This document shows positions 36,746 to 45,477 of a DNA stretch of 64,000 bases, in pieces. Each line of letters begins with the position of its first letter. Within the stretch, counting starts at the first letter, position 1. Position numbers and translations under genes: made by a program. The notes beneath the pieces are model-generated. The model had not been told where the DNA came from. It was given only the letters and a program-made list of their open reading frames with translations, and made no database searches. Source of the DNA: Treponema vincentii (lineage in GTDB: Bacteria; Spirochaetota; Spirochaetia; Treponematales; Treponemataceae); NCBI RefSeq assembly GCF_018336815.1, contig NZ_CP050497.1:1550001-1614000 (forward strand). The letters run 5' to 3'.

Positions 36746-38221
36746 ATGATCAAAAAAACAATAACTGTCCTGAGTATGTTGATACTAAGCGCTGCACTGA
36801 TGTGGGCAATATGGGAAGGTAATGCGGCTGTGGGATCACAGGAAGATTTTCCTTCAGGGCTCTTTGCCTCCAGCGATTTATTCCCTAAGTATACGCTTAT
36901 CGAAATTACCAATTTGGAACAAAATACCACATCACGCGCCGTGGTTATTGGCGATATGGGATCTGACGGATTACTGGTAAAAGTGTCACCCGATGTGGCA
37001 AAAGCTTTATCAATCAAAGAGGGAAGCATCGCGCGTGTGCGAGTATCAGTACCGCCGCTTGTAGCCGAGGAAGGCGCCGATCCGGTACTGTTAGGTAAAG
37101 TTGAAGAAAAACAACCTGTTCCAACGGCGACCCCTGCAAAACCGGCAAAAGAGAATTCTCAATCTATCCCAGCAGAGGAACCGGTGCAAACCGAAACGGA
37201 AGAACCGATATCACCGATAGCTGAAGTTGAAGAACCTGCTCAACCTGAACCAATTCCGGAAGAACCGATGTCTCCGATAGCCGAAGTTGAAGAACCTGTA
37301 CAGCCTGAACCCGTACCGGAGGAACCGGTGGCTCCGATAGCCGAAGTATCGGAACCCGTTTTACCGGAACCGGAAATTGTACCGGCTCCTGCTGCCGTTT
37401 CCGAGGTACCCGAACCTGCAGTGTTTTCTGCATCATCCGAATATTCTGCAGAGGCTGAAAAACCGGTGCCGGATGCCCCTCCCATGCAAGAACCGCCGAT
37501 GCAAGAGGGAAGCGAATCTTCCGGAGAATATACAAAACCGGTACTACAAGTTGCAGAAATAGCTGCTCCGGAAACTGCGTCGGAGTTAAATGAGTTTCTG
37601 TCACCGGTACCGGAAGTGTCAACGCCAATTGAACCGGAACCGGTAATTGTCGATGAAGCGAAACCTGAAAAAGACGAGGAAGAGCCGGTAGCTGAACCGG
37701 AGCTTCTTGCTGTTGAGCCGACTGAAGAACAGGCAGAAGAAACGGAGGAATTGCAAGACGAACCGGAGGTTGTTGTCGCTCAAGAAACTGCGGTAGAGAA
37801 AGAGTTGGAAAATAACACTACTGAAAATGAGTTGATGACAGAAAATCATGTTATGCTGGTGCCATCGGAGCCGCGCGAACCGGTGAGAGAATACATCCCT
37901 GTTCCGAAAGAACCTGAAAAACCGGCAGTACCTGTTGAACCGGTTGTTACGCAGCCTGCAGAAGAACTCTATACTGCGAATGTTTTGACAAAGGGATCAT
38001 TTTATGTACAAGTCGGACGGTTTAAGGATATTCTGAATGTGGAAAGCTTTGTACAAATGTACGGTAAACGGTATCCCGTTGCTATAGAAAAATCTTCTAC
38101 AGCGAAAGATGTCTTTTACAAGGTCTATATCGGACCGCTGAAAAAAGATGAACGAGGCGCAGCCTTGGAAACCTTTCAAAAATTAGGCTTTAAAGATGCT
38201 TTCTTAAAAAAGGCGCCATAA
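36746..38221 (+). CDS. SPOR-domain protein with RlpA-like N-terminal domain and Pro/Glu-rich linker
   Basis: A 491-aa exported or membrane-anchored protein. A hydrophobic segment at residues 5-23 is followed by a beta domain (YTLIEITNLEQNTTSRAVVIGDMGSDGLLVKVSPDVAKAL) resembling double-psi beta-barrel RlpA-like sequences. Residues about 120-380 are a low-complexity linker of repeated EEPxSPIAEVEEPxQPEPxPEEP units that would span the periplasm. The C-terminal 75 residues form a SPOR domain (GSFYVQVGRFKDILNVESFVQMYGKRYPVAIEK), which binds denuded peptidoglycan glycans. A role in envelope or division-site function is inferred. The repeat units are near-identical at DNA level and so prone to length variation. 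Confidence 0.85.
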   Translation: MIKKTITVLSMLILSAALMWAIWEGNAAVGSQEDFPSGLFASSDLFPKYTLIEITNLEQNTTSRAVVIGDMGSDGLLVKVSPDVAKALSIKEGSIARVRVSVPPLVAEEGADPVLLGKVEEKQPVPTATPAKPAKENSQSIPAEEPVQTETEEPISPIAEVEEPAQPEPIPEEPMSPIAEVEEPVQPEPVPEEPVAPIAEVSEPVLPEPEIVPAPAAVSEVPEPAVFSASSEYSAEAEKPVPDAPPMQEPPMQEGSESSGEYTKPVLQVAEIAAPETASELNEFLSPVPEVSTPIEPEPVIVDEAKPEKDEEEPVAEPELLAVEPTEEQAEETEELQDEPEVVVAQETAVEKELENNTTENELMTENHVMLVPSEPREPVREYIPVPKEPEKPAVPVEPVVTQPAEELYTANVLTKGSFYVQVGRFKDILNVESFVQMYGKRYPVAIEKSSTAKDVFYKVYIGPLKKDERGAALETFQKLGFKDAFLKKAP

Positions 38222-38298
38222 GATATACAACAGGGCGCTGCGTTGCTAAAGATAACAAGGTGATGGATGAGCGGCGTCCTAACATAAAAGGGGTGGGA

Positions 38299-39129
38299 AT
38301 GGATTTTCAACGGAAAAAAGACTTTTTAGTCTGTATCGACAGCGACGGCTGTGCTATGGATACAATGAACCTCAAGCACTACCGTGCTTTCGGGCCGGAG
38401 CTGGTAAAAATATTTAATTTGCAGGATCATGCGGAACCGATTCTGCACTATTGGAATAAGGTAAACCTGTTCAGCAAAAAGCGGGCAATAAATCGCTTCA
38501 AGGGCTTTTTTGAGGTATGTCGGTATATCGATAAGCATTTTGTTCCCGTTGACGGATTGGAAGCCTATGAACACTTTCTCAATTCGGGCGGACAGTTGTC
38601 AAACGAAGGCATCAGGCAGGCATATCAAACTATCGGTCATCCTATTTTTGCACTCGCAGAACAATGGTCGATTAATGTAAATAAGACTATTGCTTCAATA
38701 CCGCTGGAAGATCGAATTCCATTCCCCTATGTTTACGAAAGTATCGAAACCATTTATGCCGTTGCCGATATAGCTGTTGTCAGTTCTGCCAATAATGCGG
38801 CGGTTACTGCCGAATGGGAGCAAGCCGGTTTAACAAAATTTGTGAACGGTATTTTTACGCAAGAAAACGGCAGTAAAAAGCAAGTGCTTGCCTCATTGAA
38901 ACAGACCGGCGGATATAAAGACGGATGTATATTAAAAATCGGTGATGCTCCCGGAGATTTACAGGCAGCGCAAAGTAATATCGTGTTCTTTTATCCGATT
39001 ATTCCTGAAAAAGAAGCAGAGAGTTGGCTTCAGTTAAAAAACACCTACTTGCACCTCTTTATCAATGAACAATATGCCGACTGTGAACAACAGCTCATTG
39101 ATCGATTTTATTCTGAACTTGAAGATTAA
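38299..39129 (+). CDS. HAD-superfamily hydrolase
   Basis: A protein of about 276 aa of the haloacid dehalogenase superfamily. Motif I is FLVCIDSDGCAMDTM (nucleophile and acid Asp, residues about 8-22), motif II AVVSSANNAAVTAEW and motif III/IV ILKIGDAPGDLQAAQ (about 220). A helical cap lies between motifs I and II. ATG 38299, preceded by AAAGGGGTGGGA, is preferred over 38260/38263, where the extra residues (MMDERRPNIKGVG) are not family-like. Probably a cytoplasmic phosphatase for a small phosphorylated metabolite; substrate unknown. Confidence 0.87.
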   Translation: MDFQRKKDFLVCIDSDGCAMDTMNLKHYRAFGPELVKIFNLQDHAEPILHYWNKVNLFSKKRAINRFKGFFEVCRYIDKHFVPVDGLEAYEHFLNSGGQLSNEGIRQAYQTIGHPIFALAEQWSINVNKTIASIPLEDRIPFPYVYESIETIYAVADIAVVSSANNAAVTAEWEQAGLTKFVNGIFTQENGSKKQVLASLKQTGGYKDGCILKIGDAPGDLQAAQSNIVFFYPIIPEKEAESWLQLKNTYLHLFINEQYADCEQQLIDRFYSELED

Positions 39130-39145
39130 CTTTTGAGGATTAACC

Positions 39146-41995
39146 GTGAATCAGTATAGAAAAAATATATCGAAATTATTAGTAATATTCTGTTTTTTCA
39201 TTTCTGTAACAGCTCCGGCGTTTACAGAACAGCTTCAGTCTGTCAAAACCAAGTATTTTGAAATTATCTATAAGGAAGTATCGGCTCCTTCTGCAGCGCT
39301 GCTGACAGAATATGCCGATGGTTATGCCGATGAGATATGTGCTGCTCTACAGCAAAAAATCAAAGGGCGCATACCGGTGTATCTTGTATCCGATACGGAA
39401 GAACTCAACGGATATTTTACACGAAGACCGCATCGCCGTATTGTTATCTATGATGCCGGTAGTACGGATGGAACACTCGGTAATTTGCCCGACACACTCT
39501 TGCAAGTTTTTTACCATGAACTTACTCACGCCCTTACGCTTGACGTTCCTTTTTCTCTTTTAAATATTTTACCGATGTCTTTTGTAGAAGGAGCGGCTGT
39601 TTCATTTGAAAGTTTGCATGGACAAGGTCGTTTGAATGATCCGTTGATTCGGCAGTATTTAATTCAGAATAAAATCGATGGTACAACTCCAACGTGGACG
39701 GAAGCTGCAAGTGCACGGGATATGTATCCAACCGGATTATGGCCGTATATCTATGGCGGTTATTTTGCCGACTATTTGCAAAAACTGTATGGCATGGAGA
39801 CATATTCAAAACTGTGGAAACTGGGATGGAGACTTTTTATACCGGGAAAATTTAAGTCTATTTATGATAAAGAAGTAAGCGCCGCATGGAATCAATTTAT
39901 CAATACTATTCCGATGCCGGAAAAACTGAATGAACCGGTTCCCTTTGCCCCTCAGACAAAAAAATCGGGATATAGCGCTCTTGCAGCTTCCCATGACGGT
40001 TTTGCCTATTATGATTTTGACAATCAAGCAGTATATTTTACGCACGTAAACATCGATAATGCAGATAATACCATTGAAGTCTCCGCCCCTATTAAGCTTT
40101 TTACGGCGGATTTTTCGTTAAATCAACTGTCTTTTTCGGAGGACGGCTCCCTTCTTGCTGTCTCGGATTCTGTTGAAACAAGTAGTAAGACATGGCAAAA
40201 ACGCTCACGTATTTTTGATATGAAAAAACGTCGGTTTATCGGTAAACCGATACTATCAAGTATGGCGGCGTGTTTTGTTGACAATCAGACACTCTGTTCA
40301 ATAATGTTAAAAAATCAATCGTTTTCTGCAGTGTTGATTGACCGCACTACACAGGAAGTTAAAAAAGTTTTATATACGGCCGGTCCCGGCCAATCCTTTG
40401 CCTCATTATATAGCCCCTGTTATATCGGAGAAGGGCAGGTTGCCCTTATTGCAGCAAATGGGGTAAAACGTACTATTTTACGTATCGATACCGAAACAGG
40501 CATGCTATCATCATTGTCCGAACAAGACATCCCGTATGCAATCCGCTACTTACAATCGGTAAAAAGCGGTAATGAGTATGTCCTTGCTTTCTCTTGGGCT
40601 GAGATGAATATGCTCTATCGGCTCGGCCTTTATTACCCTAAAAGCGGCACCGTAAAAACACAGCAAACCGATATTTCCGGCGGTGTGTTCTTTCCTATTC
40701 TACTGCCGGAAAAACAGCAGCCCTCGAATGAGGTCGGCAATCATTCCATCATTTACGTAGGGCAGCACGGTACCTATCACCGTTTATATACTATCAAGGA
40801 AGCGGAGCTTACGGTAAAAACTATCCAGCCGACCGCTATGACTGTTCAGCCGGATATACCGGCATCGACCAAGCTTCCTCATCTTGAGCTTCTCAATCCG
40901 AGCAGGTATCAGCCGCTCACATGGCTGTGGCGGGCAAAGGTACGGCCGACAGCCAATATTCCTGCCGATATACGGCGTTACGGAGGATACGGTATCGGGA
41001 TAAAACTGGCTATGCTTGATCCTACGGAGACAATCGAAGTTAATTCTTCATTGCTATTTCTGCTAAAGCCCTTTTTTACACAAATAAAAGCCGATGCAGC
41101 CTATCACTTTAAGCCTATTTCGTTAAATATGAATGTCTTTGATCAACTTGATACAAAGACGTTTACCTACCGTAAAACCGGATTTGGCGTCGGTGCAAGC
41201 AGCGTTATTCCGCTTTCCTATTCATGGGAAATGTTTAAACTCTCTTATATGGCAACAGCAGCATGGATAGCGCCTCTATCCGATATCGGTAAAACCTACT
41301 ATCCGCTTCCATACAAGTATACGGTACTTGCACATGAAGGGCAGCTTTATTACCGAAATGTCCGCAGTTCCCGCATAATACGCTCTCCTTTTTTTGCAAA
41401 GGATTTACAGGGCGTCACCATATCAAGCTCTCTTGCTCATGCATACTGCGTTGAACAAAAAGCCAATGCTGCCGTTTTTCAGGCATCGTTTGACGGCTAT
41501 ATCCCTGTAGTACCGCTTCGCTTTACTTTAAGCGGTTATCTTGGATTCAATGCACGGTTTAATCCTTTAAACGGAACATATTCGCATATCGCTGCTCATT
41601 ACCCTGTTACGGAAACCAATTATTTTCCCTCTTTTGCGGCATATAATACCAATGCAATGCGGCAGAAACTTGCTTCGCTTGGAACCGGTAAAGTGTCGGG
41701 AGGAATATCAGGCGTCTGCGATCTTACATTTTTCAGCTATGACGTGCAAAACGGCATCTCTTTCTTACCGCTGTTTATAAACCGTATATCCTTTCATACC
41801 GGCTATGCATGGATACTGACAGGGAATTTTGCTACAAAAGCGCATACCGGTGGCTTTCTCTATTTGGATACCCTCTATGTAAACTGCCTTGTGGCATTAA
41901 ACAGATCGGTGGAGATTGGTGGAGAGTATATGCATCCGGTTCGAACGTTTTTACGGCCGGGAGTTTTCCGATTTGTCGTCGGCGTAAACCTGTAA
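39146..41995 (+). CDS. Secreted metallopeptidase-like protein with a probable beta-barrel C-terminus
   Basis: A 949-aa exported protein starting at GTG 39146 behind TTTTGAGGA. Signal peptide at residues about 1-27. Residues about 30-260 hold a gluzincin-type peptidase domain with HExxH in FYHELTHALTLD (about 130) and a downstream Glu in SFVEGAAVSFES as likely third zinc ligand. The middle resembles a beta-propeller (LSFSEDGSLLAVSDS). The last 340 residues alternate hydrophobic/aromatic and polar residues and end in FRFVVGVNL, as in outer-membrane barrels. A surface-anchored protease is suggested but not proven. I know of no named family for the whole architecture. Confidence 0.78.
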   Translation: MNQYRKNISKLLVIFCFFISVTAPAFTEQLQSVKTKYFEIIYKEVSAPSAALLTEYADGYADEICAALQQKIKGRIPVYLVSDTEELNGYFTRRPHRRIVIYDAGSTDGTLGNLPDTLLQVFYHELTHALTLDVPFSLLNILPMSFVEGAAVSFESLHGQGRLNDPLIRQYLIQNKIDGTTPTWTEAASARDMYPTGLWPYIYGGYFADYLQKLYGMETYSKLWKLGWRLFIPGKFKSIYDKEVSAAWNQFINTIPMPEKLNEPVPFAPQTKKSGYSALAASHDGFAYYDFDNQAVYFTHVNIDNADNTIEVSAPIKLFTADFSLNQLSFSEDGSLLAVSDSVETSSKTWQKRSRIFDMKKRRFIGKPILSSMAACFVDNQTLCSIMLKNQSFSAVLIDRTTQEVKKVLYTAGPGQSFASLYSPCYIGEGQVALIAANGVKRTILRIDTETGMLSSLSEQDIPYAIRYLQSVKSGNEYVLAFSWAEMNMLYRLGLYYPKSGTVKTQQTDISGGVFFPILLPEKQQPSNEVGNHSIIYVGQHGTYHRLYTIKEAELTVKTIQPTAMTVQPDIPASTKLPHLELLNPSRYQPLTWLWRAKVRPTANIPADIRRYGGYGIGIKLAMLDPTETIEVNSSLLFLLKPFFTQIKADAAYHFKPISLNMNVFDQLDTKTFTYRKTGFGVGASSVIPLSYSWEMFKLSYMATAAWIAPLSDIGKTYYPLPYKYTVLAHEGQLYYRNVRSSRIIRSPFFAKDLQGVTISSSLAHAYCVEQKANAAVFQASFDGYIPVVPLRFTLSGYLGFNARFNPLNGTYSHIAAHYPVTETNYFPSFAAYNTNAMRQKLASLGTGKVSGGISGVCDLTFFSYDVQNGISFLPLFINRISFHTGYAWILTGNFATKAHTGGFLYLDTLYVNCLVALNRSVEIGGEYMHPVRTFLRPGVFRFVVGVNL

Positions 41996-42045
41996 CAAAG
42001 CTTTTTTTTAATACTGCCTGTTGGTTTACCCCCGTGCGACCCGTT

Positions 42046-43422
42046 TTACTCCGCACTAGAATCGGTGGCATCAGTAGCATGTGCCGCAAATTCATCGAGT
42101 TTTCTATGCAAGGTTTTGCGCCCGATGCCGAGTATATCGGCGGTTTTCGATTTATTCCCGTTATAAGCTGCGAGGGTTTCCATGATGATGTGCCGTTCCG
42201 CTTCGGCGAGGGGAGTGCCGATTTGGATGCGGATGGAAGACGTTTGCTCCGCTTCGCGTACCGGTTCGGGTAAATCGGATAGGCGAATGGTATTGTCAGA
42301 ACTCATCACGACGGCGCTTTCCAGACAATTCCGCAGCTGCCGAATATTACCGGGCCAGTCGTAGGCGTAGAGCGCCGCGCGGGCTTTCGGCTCAATGGCG
42401 GTAATCTGTTTTGCGTTTTCTTCCGTAAATTCCTTGATAAAAGCGGCAATCAACAGCGGAATATCCTCTTTCCGTTCCCGAAGCGGCGGCACGTGGATGT
42501 GGACGACATTCAGGCGGTAATATAGATCGCTGCGGAATGTACCGGCGGCGACTTCCTTTTCAAGATCGCGGTTGGTTGCCGTAATAAGACGAGTATCTAC
42601 CGTGATTGACTTTTCGCCGCCCACCCGCTCGAACTGTTTTTCCTGCAATACGCGCAGTATTTTTATCTGCAAACTCTGATTGATTTCTCCGATTTCATCC
42701 AAAAAGATCGTGCCGCCGTCAGCGAGCTCAAAGCGTCCCCGCTTTTGGCTGACCGCGCCGGTATATGCACCCTTTTCGTGCCCGAACAGTTCGCTTTCCA
42801 GTAAGCTTTCCGCAAGCGCGGCGCAGTGCACCTTGATATAGCTGTTGTTTTTTCGCGGGGAAAGGTTGTGGATTGCGCTTGCAATAAGCTCTTTCCCCAC
42901 ACCGCTTTCGCCGGTGATAAGCACGGATGCGCGGGAGGGCGCTACCTTCCTAATCATCTCAAACACGTGCTCCATCGCAGCGCTTTTACCGATGATATGC
43001 TCGAATGTTTTATTCGACTGCACCTGTTCGACAAGTTCACGGTGCTGCAATACCAGTTCGCGGTTCTGGAGAGCGCGTTTTACCAGCAGGGAAAGTCGGT
43101 CAAGGTCGAGCGGCTTGGTTAAAAAGTCATACGCCCCCATACGCATCGCTTCGACGGCGGTTTCGACGGTGCCGTGCCCTGTCAGCACAATAACCGGCAC
43201 GCCCGGCGTTTCCGAAGTTACCCTGCGGAGAATTTCCTGTCCGCCGACGCCCGGCATCCGCAAGTCGGTGATAACGAGGTCTACCACCTCAGAAAGCGCT
43301 TTTTGCAGGCCGTCAGTTCCGTCTTCCGCAGTCAGTACCTCGTACCCTTCGTCCTCAAGCGCCATCTGGAGTCCTTCGCGGATATTTTTTTCGTCATCGA
43401 TAACTAAAATTTTAAACTTCAT
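42046..43422 (-). CDS. atoC: NtrC/AtoC-type sigma-54-dependent response regulator
   Basis: A 458-aa regulator. Receiver domain ([14 protein letters not shown]; phospho-acceptor Asp in [10 protein letters not shown], about residue 53), AAA+ sigma-54 activator domain with Walker [12 protein letters not shown], the sigma-54 contact loop GAYTGA and Walker [11 protein letters not shown], and a Fis-type HTH at the C-terminus ([23 protein letters not shown]). Its partner kinase ends 3 bp upstream, so the pair is cotranscribed and probably forms the AtoS-AtoC-like system seen in T. pallidum (TP0519-TP0520). The target promoters need sigma-54; I found no convincing GG-N10-GC site here. Confidence 0.94.
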   Translation of the reverse strand: MKFKILVIDDEKNIREGLQMALEDEGYEVLTAEDGTDGLQKALSEVVDLVITDLRMPGVGGQEILRRVTSETPGVPVIVLTGHGTVETAVEAMRMGAYDFLTKPLDLDRLSLLVKRALQNRELVLQHRELVEQVQSNKTFEHIIGKSAAMEHVFEMIRKVAPSRASVLITGESGVGKELIASAIHNLSPRKNNSYIKVHCAALAESLLESELFGHEKGAYTGAVSQKRGRFELADGGTIFLDEIGEINQSLQIKILRVLQEKQFERVGGEKSITVDTRLITATNRDLEKEVAAGTFRSDLYYRLNVVHIHVPPLRERKEDIPLLIAAFIKEFTEENAKQITAIEPKARAALYAYDWPGNIRQLRNCLESAVVMSSDNTIRLSDLPEPVREAEQTSSIRIQIGTPLAEAERHIIMETLAAYNGNKSKTADILGIGRKTLHRKLDEFAAHATDATDSSAE

Positions 43423-43425
43423 GCC

Positions 43426-44628
43426 TTATACTCCTGTGCTGCGTGTACTGTCGGTGCTTTGTACGGTGTGTGCCTCAAGCAAAAGCGGTTTTTCGCTGCG
43501 GGTAATGGGTAAAATAAATGTGAAGCGGGTGCCTTTGCCGATATCCGAATGTACCTGAATATCCCCGCCGTGCTCTTTAATCACCTTATACGTCATCGTA
43601 AGCCCAAGCCCGCTGCCGTCCGGTTTTGTCGTAAAATACGGCTCAAAAATTTTATGCAGTATGTCGGGCGGAATGCCTTTTCCCGTATCGGTAATGGCGA
43701 TATATACGTTTTCTTCGTCATACCGTGTGGTGATGCCAAGTTCTCCGCCTGCGGGCATCATCGCGGCTTTTGCATTCGTCAGGATATTCATCAGCGCTTG
43801 GCGTAAAAAACGTTCGTCCGCTTGAATAACCGGCAAGTCGCTATCGAGTTGGGAAACGAATACAATGCCTGCTGCGGAAAACTCATCCTGAAACGTTGCA
43901 AAAAGATTTTTGATAAGTTCATTGATGTTGACCGGTGCAAATTCGCATTCGAGCGGACGGACGGCAAACAGAAAATCCACCACAATCTTATTTAGCCGCT
44001 CGATTTCTTCTTCTACCACATCGAGGTGTTTTTGCGCTTTGGTATTAATCTCCAGATTGCATGCTTTAAAGTTTTTCCGCAGCAGTTGGACGTGGATACT
44101 GATTGCCGCAAGCGGATTTTTTATTTCGTGCGCAACCGCTGCCGCAAGGTTGGTAAGGCTCGCAAGGTTTTCAAGCCGCCGATTATTGATTTCCTCGCGC
44201 TTTCGCTGCGTAATGTCCTCAACGGTAATAATCGTACCGCGCACCCGTTTTTCTTTTACGAGCGGCAGCACCGAAAGCTCAATATACTGATTTCCTTCGT
44301 CGGCAGCGATAACGAATTCTTCAGCGCTTCTAGCTTCTTCGTTTTGTATTACCATACAGATAAAATCCGCCAGCTTGGTATCGGAAATAGACGTCCACAG
44401 CGGCCGGTCGGGACTTTCCGAAAGCGGAATACCGAGGATACGTGAAGCTGCACGGTTGGTCTTTATGATCGTATGGTCGGAATCCAAAATGATGACGCCG
44501 TTTGTGAGCGAATCCATCATCGCGTCAAAGAGTGCGTAGTCATCGACGATTAATTGGATAAAAGAGCGGAGTTGCGAATCGTTCATGCGCGGTAGTTTCT
44601 GCAGTGCGCGGCTTATAAACTCTCTCAT
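43426..44628 (-). CDS. atoS: Cytosolic PAS-domain sensor histidine kinase, partner of the AtoC-like regulator
   Basis: A 400-aa kinase without transmembrane segments. PAS domain at residues about 35-145 (MDSLTNGVIILDSDHTIIKTNRAASRILG), HisKA with the phospho-accepting His in AAAVAHEIKNPLAAISIH (about 170), and the HATPase domain with ALMNILTNAKAAM, DTGKGIPPDILHKIFEPYFTTKPDGSGLGL. The soluble form implies an intracellular signal. Translational start at 44628 (MREFISRALQKL). Gene order kinase then regulator, 3-bp gap. Confidence 0.93.
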   Translation of the reverse strand: MREFISRALQKLPRMNDSQLRSFIQLIVDDYALFDAMMDSLTNGVIILDSDHTIIKTNRAASRILGIPLSESPDRPLWTSISDTKLADFICMVIQNEEARSAEEFVIAADEGNQYIELSVLPLVKEKRVRGTIITVEDITQRKREEINNRRLENLASLTNLAAAVAHEIKNPLAAISIHVQLLRKNFKACNLEINTKAQKHLDVVEEEIERLNKIVVDFLFAVRPLECEFAPVNINELIKNLFATFQDEFSAAGIVFVSQLDSDLPVIQADERFLRQALMNILTNAKAAMMPAGGELGITTRYDEENVYIAITDTGKGIPPDILHKIFEPYFTTKPDGSGLGLTMTYKVIKEHGGDIQVHSDIGKGTRFTFILPITRSEKPLLLEAHTVQSTDSTRSTGV

Positions 44629-44654
44629 ACGGCAAGTATAGCGTAAAATGATAA

Positions 44655-44714
44655 AAAGCGCAAATTTTAGCGCTTTCCTATCGAAATCAACAACCCCGAC
44701 GCAAGCATCGGGGT
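44655..44714. terminator. Two hairpins upstream of the kinase gene
   Basis: AAAGCGC..GCGCTTT (44655-44676) and ACCCCGA..TCGGGGT (44693-44714) lie between the divergent genes at 44628 and 44793. They could stop read-through in either direction. The second resembles the terminator at 30511. Confidence 0.6.
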
Positions 44715-44778
44715 ATTAAACCCTCGTATCATTCGGTGTTTTTTTAAAATTAACGCTTTTCTTTTGAGGATTTCAGTG

Positions 44779-44784
44779 TATAAT
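44779..44784 (+). promoter_or_regulatory. -10 box almost touching the start codon
   Basis: TATAAT at 44779-44784 in TCAGTGTATAATATTCGATAATG lies 8 bp before the ATG at 44793. Transcription would start within about 2 nt of the ATG, so the mRNA would be essentially leaderless. GAGGA at 44766-44770 would be upstream of the transcript. Confidence 0.5.
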
Positions 44785-44792
44785 ATTCGATA

Positions 44793-45452
44793 ATGAATAA
44801 GTTAAAAGCGGCATTAAACAAACAAAATCTCAGACGGTATTTGGGACTTATGGCAAGCTACACGGAAATTTTGCTTGCACTGGTAGTTATTGTTGGGATT
44901 TTGCTCCTCTGTATTCGGGTTCTTGTACAGCTGAAAGGCTTTATCATCAGTACGTTTGCCGGTACGGATGTTCCGTCATTTGCGGAATTCCTTTCGACGG
45001 TATTTGAGCTGGTTATCGGTATCGAGTTTGTAAAGATGCTTACAAAGCATACGCCGGGAAGCGCTATCGAGGTGCTTTTATATACGATTGCTCGCGCACT
45101 CATTATGGATCACAGCAGTATGCAGAGTTCTTTGCTCGGTGTTATCGCTATCGCAATTCTTTTTGCCGTCCGTAAATATTTCAACGATCCTGAAGTACAC
45201 AATCATGAAACCGGCGGCGACTATATTGTAAACGGCGGTATCAGTATGAAAGAGGTTAATAAACGGCTTGATGCCGATTTTGACGAATCCTATGGGCACA
45301 CCGTTGCAGGGTATCTGTTCAATTATTTACAGGCGATTGGAAAAAAGCCGACGGTCGGATGCGAAGCTCAAATCGGTGAATATATGTTCCAAGTATATGA
45401 CATGGAAGGGGAACTCATCCGGCATATTAAAATAACTCCGTTAAAATCATAA
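44793..45452 (+). CDS. Membrane protein with C-terminal CorC/HlyC-type transporter-associated domain
   Basis: A 219-aa protein. The N-terminal about 125 residues contain three to four hydrophobic helices (EILLALVVIVGILLLCIRVLVQL; FVKMLTKHTPGSAIEVLLYTIARALIM; SLLGVIAIAILFAVRKYF), reminiscent of PsiE-like proteins. Residues about 143-217 match the CorC_HlyC domain normally found at the end of CBS-domain Mg/Co efflux proteins (VNGGISMKEVNKRLDADFDESYGHTVAGYLFNYL; FQVYDMEGELIRHIKI). The CBS domains and DUF21 are missing, making this an unusual two-part architecture. A role in ion handling is inferred. The sigma-54 activator gene follows 25 bp later. Confidence 0.8.
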   Translation: MNKLKAALNKQNLRRYLGLMASYTEILLALVVIVGILLLCIRVLVQLKGFIISTFAGTDVPSFAEFLSTVFELVIGIEFVKMLTKHTPGSAIEVLLYTIARALIMDHSSMQSSLLGVIAIAILFAVRKYFNDPEVHNHETGGDYIVNGGISMKEVNKRLDADFDESYGHTVAGYLFNYLQAIGKKPTVGCEAQIGEYMFQVYDMEGELIRHIKITPLKS

Positions 45453-45477
45453 AAATAGTTATAGGGAGAGCTGCATA

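Noticed and set aside
37190..37400. Tandem DNA repeat as a separate element
   Set aside because: It is the Pro/Glu repeat linker of the SPOR-domain protein, in frame throughout.
42845..43558. 237-codon plus-strand ORF opposite the AtoC-like gene
   Set aside because: It is the antisense shadow of a well-supported sigma-54 regulator; composition is Ser/Arg-rich and it matches no family.
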